Below the pieces are notes generated by a model that had not been told where the DNA came from, did not search any database, and saw nothing but the letters and a program-made list of their open reading frames with translations. Below are positions 6,312-10,540 of a stretch of 10,540 nucleotides of DNA, in pieces. This stretch comes from Ruminococcaceae bacterium UBA3751. GTDB lineage: Bacteria; Bacillota; Clostridia; Oscillospirales; Acutalibacteraceae. Made by a program: the position numbers and the translations under genes. The stretch covers positions 1 through 10,540 of the forward strand of contig DFGL01000080.1 in NCBI GenBank assembly GCA_002371215.1, read 5' to 3'. Every line of letters begins with the position of its first letter. Position 1 is the first letter of the stretch.

Positions 6312-7079
6312 ATGGAAGATAAAAAAACAACTATTATCGCCCTTGTGGGAAAAGGCGGAGTAGGGAAAACCTCGCTTTCGGCAATAACCGTAAGGCTCCT
6401 TGCCGAAGCGCATCCCGATAAAAAAATACTCGCTATTGACGCGGACCCCGCAATAGGTCTCGCAACGGCGCTCGGAGTTGACGTTGCGTCAACAGTGGAC
6501 GATATAAGAAAATCGTTTATTAACGTTGTTGAGGGCGGAAATACCAATGCTGCTATAGAGCTTCTCGGAGAGGCTAAGTATCAGCTTTTTGACGCGCTGA
6601 TTGAAATTGACAACGTTTCCTTCCTCGCAATAGGACGCCCCGAAAGCGCGGGCTGTTATTGCAAGGTTAACGCCTATCTTAAAGAGATTATTTCAATGAT
6701 AGCCGATAATTTTGACTACGTTGTAATTGACGGCGAGGCGGGAATTGAGCAGGTAAACAGGCGCGTTATGGAAAAGGTTACCCACCTGATTTTAGTATCG
6801 GACGCAAGCCGTAAAGGGCTTAAGGTTGTAGATACAATTCACAAGGTTGCAAAAGAGCTCGTTATGTTTGATAAGGCGGGGCTGATTATTAACAGAATGC
6901 CCGATATGTCGCTCGCCGATTCGCTTGATACGGGCGGTTTAAAGCTGCTTGCCTGTATCCCCGATGACAGAGAAATGGCAATTAATGATATTAACGGCGA
7001 GAGCGTTTTTGCGCTCGATATGAATTCAAAAATTATACAGGGCGCCGGCAAAGCCCTTGAGGAAATAGGTATAAAGTGA
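6312..7079 (+). CDS. cooC: CooC/AcsF-type nickel-insertion ATPase (MinD/ParA fold)
   Basis: The 255-aa product is a P-loop ATPase of the SIMIBI class. It has the deviant Walker A KGGVGKTS (residues 14-21), DAD at 43-45 and the CxC pair Cys115/Cys117 in GRPESAGCYCKVNAYL, which in CooC proteins binds Ni or Zn at the dimer interface. VVIDGEAGIEQVNRR (137-151) is the expected Walker B/switch region. Family members use ATP to load nickel into CO dehydrogenase (CooC) or acetyl-CoA synthase (AcsF). The ATG at 6312 follows AAAGGCGG (6299-6306), which lies in the end of cooT. With cooT before it and an ACS-like gene 21 nt after it, maturation of a CODH/ACS-type centre is the likely role. Whether it serves CODH or ACS cannot be told from the sequence. 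Confidence 0.9.
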   Translation: MEDKKTTIIALVGKGGVGKTSLSAITVRLLAEAHPDKKILAIDADPAIGLATALGVDVASTVDDIRKSFINVVEGGNTNAAIELLGEAKYQLFDALIEIDNVSFLAIGRPESAGCYCKVNAYLKEIISMIADNFDYVVIDGEAGIEQVNRRVMEKVTHLILVSDASRKGLKVVDTIHKVAKELVMFDKAGLIINRMPDMSLADSLDTGGLKLLACIPDDREMAINDINGESVFALDMNSKIIQGAGKALEEIGIK

Positions 7080-7100
7080 TAAAAGGGAATCTAAGGTATA

Positions 7101-7814
7101 ATGAAGCTTTATGACGAATGTTTTACGGGGGTTGAGGAGCTTATCGCTCAGTATCCCGTTAAGCGCCTTGCCGTAGATACAAAGGCAAGGTGGAAGGACG
7201 TTGGCAAAAATCAGATAATATTTCAAAAAGATACCGCTTATGAACTCGGCGGCGGTACGCTCCCTGCGGTCAGCAGTATTGCGCTTACGGATAGCGAAAG
7301 TTTTGTAAGCGGCGATGAAATTCTGCTTATCGGAAACGATTTGCCCGATATAAAAAAGGACTCCCCGTTTGCAAGGCTTGCGCTTTTGCGGGTTAACGAG
7401 GAAGAGATGGGCAGCGGCGACGCCCTGTATCAGGCTATCAGAAAGATAGAGTATACAAGGTATCATCTTAACCCCGATGGGTATATGATGCGTATTTCCG
7501 CCTTTACTCACCGTGAGGCTGCAAGGGTAAGCCAAAAAGCCGTTCGGGACGGGTTGAGCTTTGCCGATATAGGAAGGCTGTTTATAGAGGAATATAAAAA
7601 GCAAAAGCAGGTTCAGGCTGTTAAGCTTATATTCGTTACGGCGCCTGACTTTCCGTACGATAAGCTCAGCGGGATTATGGAGAAATCCGAAAAGATAACA
7701 ACCGCGCTTGACCATCTTATGAAAAATATCAAAATGGACTGTAATTCCTGCAGTCTTAAAGAAGTTTGCGATGAGGTTGAAGCATTATCCGAAAAGGATT
7801 TCAAAAAAGAATAA
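7101..7814 (+). CDS. Stand-alone protein resembling part of acetyl-CoA synthase beta subunit (CdhC/AcsB-like)
   Basis: The 237-aa product resembles the region of acetyl-CoA synthase/CdhC that precedes the A-cluster: LIGNDLPDIKKDSPFARLALLRV (76-98), IRKIEYTRYHLNPDGYMMRIS (113-133), VSQKAVRDGLSFADIGRLFIEEY (143-165), ending with CNSCSLKEVC (214-223), which recalls the SCSLC A-cluster motif. The rest of the catalytic domain, with the CGC-type nickel ligands, is absent, so it is not a working synthase. Four Cys (7, 214, 217, 223) could hold an Fe-S or Ni site. The ATG at 7101 follows AAGG (7093-7096). It is co-transcribed with cooT-cooC. It may be a scaffold or metallochaperone for ACS, or a divergent Ni protein. 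The coding frame is intact, which argues against recent truncation. The homology call is from recalled family sequence and is moderate. Confidence 0.65.
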   Translation: MKLYDECFTGVEELIAQYPVKRLAVDTKARWKDVGKNQIIFQKDTAYELGGGTLPAVSSIALTDSESFVSGDEILLIGNDLPDIKKDSPFARLALLRVNEEEMGSGDALYQAIRKIEYTRYHLNPDGYMMRISAFTHREAARVSQKAVRDGLSFADIGRLFIEEYKKQKQVQAVKLIFVTAPDFPYDKLSGIMEKSEKITTALDHLMKNIKMDCNSCSLKEVCDEVEALSEKDFKKE

Positions 7815-7910
7815 TAAATAAGGGAGAGCGTTAGTTCAGTTGTGTATAAAGAGGGTCGGGCTTTTGCTTTGTCCTTTTATCACTGAAGATTTTGCTTTGA
7901 AAAAGGTATA

Positions 7911-7947
7911 AAAAATGGTTAAGGCGATAAGCCTTAACCATTTTTTT
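7911..7947. terminator. Bidirectional Rho-independent terminator
   Basis: A perfect 15-bp stem, AAAAATGGTTAAGGC (7911-7925) with its complement (7931-7945), has the loop GATAA. It is flanked by A on the left and T on the right, so it works on both strands. It closes the cooT-cooC cluster (plus) and the kinase gene ending at 7991 (minus). The gap 7815-7990 holds no other gene that I can support. Confidence 0.93.
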
Positions 7948-7990
7948 AATGCAATTATTGTAAAAAAGACGCAATTTTCAGCTAACAGTC

Positions 7991-9268
7991 TTAGCGACGG
8001 AGTCGTATTTTTTGTTGTTTATCGGGGACGAAAATCGTAACCGTTGTCCCGTTAGGGGAGGATTCAATTTTCAGCGTGCCGTTAACGGATTTATCAAGCC
8101 GCTCCCGGATACTTGCCAGGGTGCTGCTCGGCGCAATGCTTTCGGGGTCAAAGCCGACGCCGTTATCCGTTACGGTGATTTCGCTTCCCGTTTCCGTTTT
8201 CCGCGTTTTTACCGAAATGAGAAGCGTTCCCGAATTTGGATTCATTCCGTGCTTGGCGGCGTTTTCCACAAGCGGCTGCAGGGTAAGCGGCGGCAGGGAA
8301 AACTCGATATGCGGCGTGTCAAAATCCACCTGCAGACGCTCTCCTATCTGCGCGAGCACAACGTTGACGTAGGCGCGCGTGTGTTCGGATTCCTCGGAGA
8401 AGGGAATAAGCCCCTCGCTGACGACGGCGTTGAAAATCCTGCGCATATAGTTCGTAAAGTCCAGCGTGACCTGCTGCGCCTTTTTCGGGTTCTGCTCGCA
8501 AAGGTAGTAAATGCTCGTCATTGTGTTGTAGATAAAATGCGGGCGCATCTGAAGAATGGTGATTTTTGCCCGCTGATCCAGGATTTCCTTCTGCTGCTGC
8601 GTGTACTGAACGACCTGCTCCGTCAAAAGGACGGCGAACAGCGTCGTGGCGCAGAGCATAACGGCAACGATAACAAACACCATCGTATTGAAAAAAGGGT
8701 GTAAAATCAGCGCAATTTCAGACGGGAACAAGTAGAAAAGAAAATGCTTGAACGTCCTTTTGGAAATAAGACTTCTGTATCGGAACAGCGCAACGATATT
8801 CAGCGTCATAATGGCGAAAAGCGGGAATATGAGCAGCGTATGCAACGGCCCGCGGAAAAAAGTGTTTTCCGGCGTATAATAGTACATCGCGTCCGTAAAC
8901 TGGGCAATCTGCAGTAAAACAAAATAAATGCCCCACAGCGTAAGAGAAGCCCGGTAAAAGCGGTTCTTTTTTATCTCCTTGCCGCATTGAAACAGCAAAT
9001 GGCGCGTCATCAGAACGAACACGAAGGACGGAATAAGGTACTCCAGATACGCAATGATTTTGCTTATCAGAAGATACTGCGGCTTTTCATAGGTGAAAAG
9101 GTCGCCGATACAAACGATGATAAACAAAGTTACCAACATATAACAAGCGATAAAATAGCTCTTTCTTCTAATATCAATGGCGGGCAGTATAATGGTCGCC
9201 ACGGTTCCCATAATAAGAATTCCCAGAAACAGACCGATTGTAAAGAAAATGGAGAAATACTCAAACAT
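7991..9268 (-). CDS. LytS/YehU-type membrane sensor histidine kinase
   Basis: The 425-aa protein has about seven hydrophobic membrane segments in residues 4-216. A short coiled linker (218-238), the His_kinase motif LQMRPHFIYNTMTSIYYL with phospho-acceptor His244, and an ATPase domain with PLVENAAKHGM (N box, 332-342) and DNGVGF (G box, 368-373) follow. This layout is that of LytS/YehU kinases, which usually pair with LytTR regulators. The ATG (9266-9268) follows GGAGG on the minus strand with 7 nt spacing and lies 12 nt after the stop of the HTH-receiver gene, its likely partner. The signal sensed is unknown; there is no large extracellular domain, so an intramembrane or small-molecule stimulus is likely. 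By eye its codons are more GC-rich than those of the genes to the left, a hint of different origin. Confidence 0.92.
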   Translation of the reverse strand: MFEYFSIFFTIGLFLGILIMGTVATIILPAIDIRRKSYFIACYMLVTLFIIVCIGDLFTYEKPQYLLISKIIAYLEYLIPSFVFVLMTRHLLFQCGKEIKKNRFYRASLTLWGIYFVLLQIAQFTDAMYYYTPENTFFRGPLHTLLIFPLFAIMTLNIVALFRYRSLISKRTFKHFLFYLFPSEIALILHPFFNTMVFVIVAVMLCATTLFAVLLTEQVVQYTQQQKEILDQRAKITILQMRPHFIYNTMTSIYYLCEQNPKKAQQVTLDFTNYMRRIFNAVVSEGLIPFSEESEHTRAYVNVVLAQIGERLQVDFDTPHIEFSLPPLTLQPLVENAAKHGMNPNSGTLLISVKTRKTETGSEITVTDNGVGFDPESIAPSSTLASIRERLDKSVNGTLKIESSPNGTTVTIFVPDKQQKIRLRR

Positions 9269-9280
9269 ACGGATACCTCC

Positions 9281-9862
9281 TTAAATTATCGGATACCGTA
9301 GCTGGGCGAGCTGTTCTTTCAGGCTTTCCTCGGTAAGCGGCTTGAGCATAAAACCGCTGGCGCCGGTGCTCCAGGCGTCAAAGGAATAATCCACGAACGC
9401 CGTTAAATAGATAACGTTGGTGCGTGGGTTGATTTCCAGCAGCTGTCGGCATAAATCCAGCCCACTGATTGCGCCGAGCTCAATGTCAACAATTGCCAGC
9501 GATACGGGGTGCTCCTTTGCATAGCCGAGCGCTTCGGCAGGGCGCGTAAAGCCCTTTACGATTGCGTTCGGAAGCGTTTTTTCTATGACGGGAATGCCGC
9601 CGTTAAGAATGGTGCTGACGTCCTCTATCCAGATAACGACCGGCTTTCCTTCGGGCTGTAATGCTGCGTTGAGCAGATTGTCAACCTTTACGCCGAGATG
9701 GCTTGCAAGCAGAGATATCGTTCTTGCGTCGGGCATACGGCTGCCGGTTTCCCAACGGGCAACCGTGGAGCGCGTGACGAACATTCTGTCCGCCAGCTCC
9801 TGCTGCGACAGTCCCTTCTGGTCTCTGAGCTTTCGGAGGACTTTTCCGAATTGTGTATTCAT
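9281..9862 (-). CDS. XRE helix-turn-helix / receiver-domain fusion response regulator
   Basis: The 193-aa protein (start MNTQFGKVLRKLR) has an N-terminal XRE/Cro-type HTH (about 6-62; LSQQELADRMFVTRSTVARWETG) and a C-terminal receiver domain (about 75-190). The receiver has acidic residues E80/D81, phospho-acceptor D126 in LAIVDIELG, T154 in YLTAF and K174 in MLKPLT. The order, DNA-binding first and receiver last, is the reverse of most response regulators, and LytS-type kinases normally partner LytTR regulators. The ATG at 9860-9862 follows AAGAAGGTG with 5 nt spacing; an in-frame upstream start at 9883 would run through that site and is rejected. The kinase gene follows after 12 nt. Phosphorylation probably changes dimerisation and DNA binding; likely targets are its own promoter and the divergent surface-protein gene. 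Confidence 0.9.
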   Translation of the reverse strand: MNTQFGKVLRKLRDQKGLSQQELADRMFVTRSTVARWETGSRMPDARTISLLASHLGVKVDNLLNAALQPEGKPVVIWIEDVSTILNGGIPVIEKTLPNAIVKGFTRPAEALGYAKEHPVSLAIVDIELGAISGLDLCRQLLEINPRTNVIYLTAFVDYSFDAWSTGASGFMLKPLTEESLKEQLAQLRYPII

Positions 9863-9905
9863 GCATTCACCTTCTTTTAACACTTTTCACAATAATTACT
9901 ATCCA

Positions 9906-9934
9906 CATCTATTATTTTATATAAAAAATAGATG
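9906..9934. repeat. 29-bp near-palindrome, candidate operator
   Basis: CATCTATT (9906-9913) and AATAGATG (9927-9934) are perfect inverted 8-mers around the palindromic core TTTTATATAAAA. The repeat covers the -10 and most of the spacer of the minus-strand promoter, which suits an autoregulatory site. It could also be a simple AT-rich hairpin. Confidence 0.5.
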
Positions 9935-9942
9935 AATTACAA
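9914..9942 (-). promoter_or_regulatory. Promoter of the HTH-receiver/kinase pair
   Basis: On the minus strand TTGTAA (complement of 9937-9942) and TAAAAT (complement of 9914-9919) are spaced by 17 nt. The -10 is 51 nt before the ATG. The pair overlaps the inverted repeat at 9906-9934. Confidence 0.6.
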
Positions 9943-9993
9943 TATAAAGTTTAAAAAATAAAAAATTTTATTTGTGACAGTTTGGAACATTCA

Positions 9994-10007
9994 CTTGTAA
10001 TTACAAG
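9994..10007. promoter_or_regulatory. 14-bp perfect palindrome, candidate operator
   Basis: CTTGTAATTACAAG is its own reverse complement. It overlaps the putative -35 (TTGTAA) of the surface-protein promoter. Its half TTGTAATT also occurs at the -35 of the divergent minus-strand promoter. Confidence 0.5.
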
Positions 10008-10023
10008 ACTAATATTATATATT
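9995..10023 (+). promoter_or_regulatory. Putative promoter of the vWA surface protein gene
   Basis: TTGTAA (9995-10000) and TATATT (10018-10023) are spaced by 17 nt. A leader of about 60 nt follows before the TTG start. The region is very AT-rich, so other -10 matches exist. Confidence 0.5.
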
Positions 10024-10047
10024 ATGTATATAAAAAATACAACAAAT

Positions 10048-10072
10048 GTCTAAATTATGGTAATTGTTAGAC
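10048..10072 (+). repeat. Inverted repeat just before the surface-protein ribosome binding site
   Basis: GTCTAA (10048-10053) pairs with TTAGAC (10067-10072), and inside them ATTA pairs with TAAT with a 2-nt bulge. The hairpin ends 3 nt before AAGGAG, so in the mRNA it could affect translation initiation. Confidence 0.4.
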
Positions 10073-10089
10073 TTTAAGGAGTAAAAACA

Positions 10090-10540
10090 TTGCAAAAAAG
10101 AATATTATCATTTGTCGTGATAATGGCTTTGCTTCTGAGTTTTCTGCCTCCTTCATATTCGGTTAAAGCCGAGGATGACAGCACGGTGACGAGAGGGGAT
10201 TATATCTACTCCCTGAGCGCCGACCCGAGTACGGGCGCTGTCCCCGCAGGCTTCGGTACGCCGGAAAGCAACGGCAGAATCTGGACGGATAAAAGCGTCT
10301 CGGTCAACAACAAGCATTTTGACGTAGACCTTAAGGTGCTTGCCCAGGAGTATATATCGACCTATGAAACCTCGATTACCCAGTCGATTGCCGCCGACGT
10401 TCTGTTCATTCTGGACTTTACGGGTTCTATGACTCAAAACAGAGATGTTGAAATGGACGATGGCACATCGGTTACTCGACTATCGGCGATGGTTGACGCC
10501 GTTAACGAAGCGATAGAGATTATCACAACAACAAACCCCA
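10090..10540 (+). CDS. Secreted vWA-domain surface protein / pilus-tip-like adhesin, 5' part only
   Basis: A TTG start at 10090 follows AAGGAG (10076-10081) with 8 nt spacing, and the frame is open to the window edge (150 codons). Residues 1-27 are a signal peptide: QKR, a hydrophobic core (about 5-19), and a likely cut after VKA, giving mature EDDSTV. NGRIWTDKSV (61-70) is a motif I associate with the N-terminal region of large vWA surface proteins of Gram-positive bacteria. The von Willebrand A domain begins about residue 102 with VLFILDFTGSMTQN, containing the DxTxS metal-site motif (D109, T111, S113). Exported, cell-surface location and adhesion are inferred; a sortase signal would lie beyond the window. 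It is transcribed away from the HTH-receiver/kinase pair, a likely regulator. Confidence 0.85.
   Translation, partial: MQKRILSFVVIMALLLSFLPPSYSVKAEDDSTVTRGDYIYSLSADPSTGAVPAGFGTPESNGRIWTDKSVSVNNKHFDVDLKVLAQEYISTYETSITQSIAADVLFILDFTGSMTQNRDVEMDDGTSVTRLSAMVDAVNEAIEIITTTNP

Noticed and set aside
7026..7715. 229-codon open frame on the minus strand over the ACS-like gene
   Set aside because: The plus-strand frame has a ribosome binding site, operon context and family-like sequence; the antisense frame has none of these.
7815..7910. Small gene between the ACS-like gene and the bidirectional terminator
   Set aside because: Only a short TTG-started frame without a well-placed ribosome binding site is present. 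I see no support for a gene here.
8012..8704. 230-codon open frame on the plus strand inside the kinase gene
   Set aside because: It is antisense to a kinase with all expected motifs, has an Arg-rich composition with no recognisable domain, and lacks its own convincing start site.

Overview
The window looks like a chromosomal segment of a low-to-moderate GC Bacillota, most likely an anaerobic Clostridia (gut Oscillospirales-like) bacterium. The basis is the gene content: AsnA, an iron-type lactaldehyde/alcohol dehydrogenase, B. subtilis-like FruK, HPr and Enzyme I, nickel-insertion proteins of the CODH/acetyl-CoA synthase world, a LytS-type kinase and a vWA surface protein. AGGAGG-type ribosome binding sites and GC-hairpin/T-run terminators are also typical. 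The species is not identified.

Layout. Bases 3-68 hold the last codons of an unknown upstream gene. Next come asnA (81-1079, asparagine synthesis) and a monocistronic fucO-like dehydrogenase (1248-2396), each closed by a clear terminator. Bases 2566-5471 carry fruK, ptsH and ptsI: 1-phosphofructokinase and the two general phosphotransferase-system proteins, with no EII transporter in view. ptsH and ptsI both lack a normal in-frame start. ptsH has ACG exactly where ATG should be. ptsI needs a +1 shift (or loss of one A) just after its GTG. The catalytic residues of both are intact.

Bases 5594-7814 form a second plus-strand cluster: a small His-rich protein, a CooT-family nickel-binding protein, a CooC-type ATPase, and a 237-aa protein resembling part of acetyl-CoA synthase/CdhC but lacking most of the enzyme. 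A 281-bp element with 26-bp perfect terminal inverted repeats lies between the first two genes and supplies the C-terminus of the His-rich protein. I read the cluster as a nickel-handling module for a CODH/ACS-type enzyme encoded elsewhere, or for an undescribed Ni protein.

A 15-bp-stem bidirectional terminator (7911-7947) separates this cluster from a minus-strand pair (9862 to 7991): an XRE helix-turn-helix fused N-terminally to a receiver domain, and a membrane LytS-type histidine kinase. Divergent from it, across an AT-rich region with several palindromes, starts a secreted vWA-domain surface protein (TTG start at 10090) that runs off the window. The two divergent promoters appear to share the motif TTGTAATT at their -35 regions, so the two-component pair may control the surface protein.
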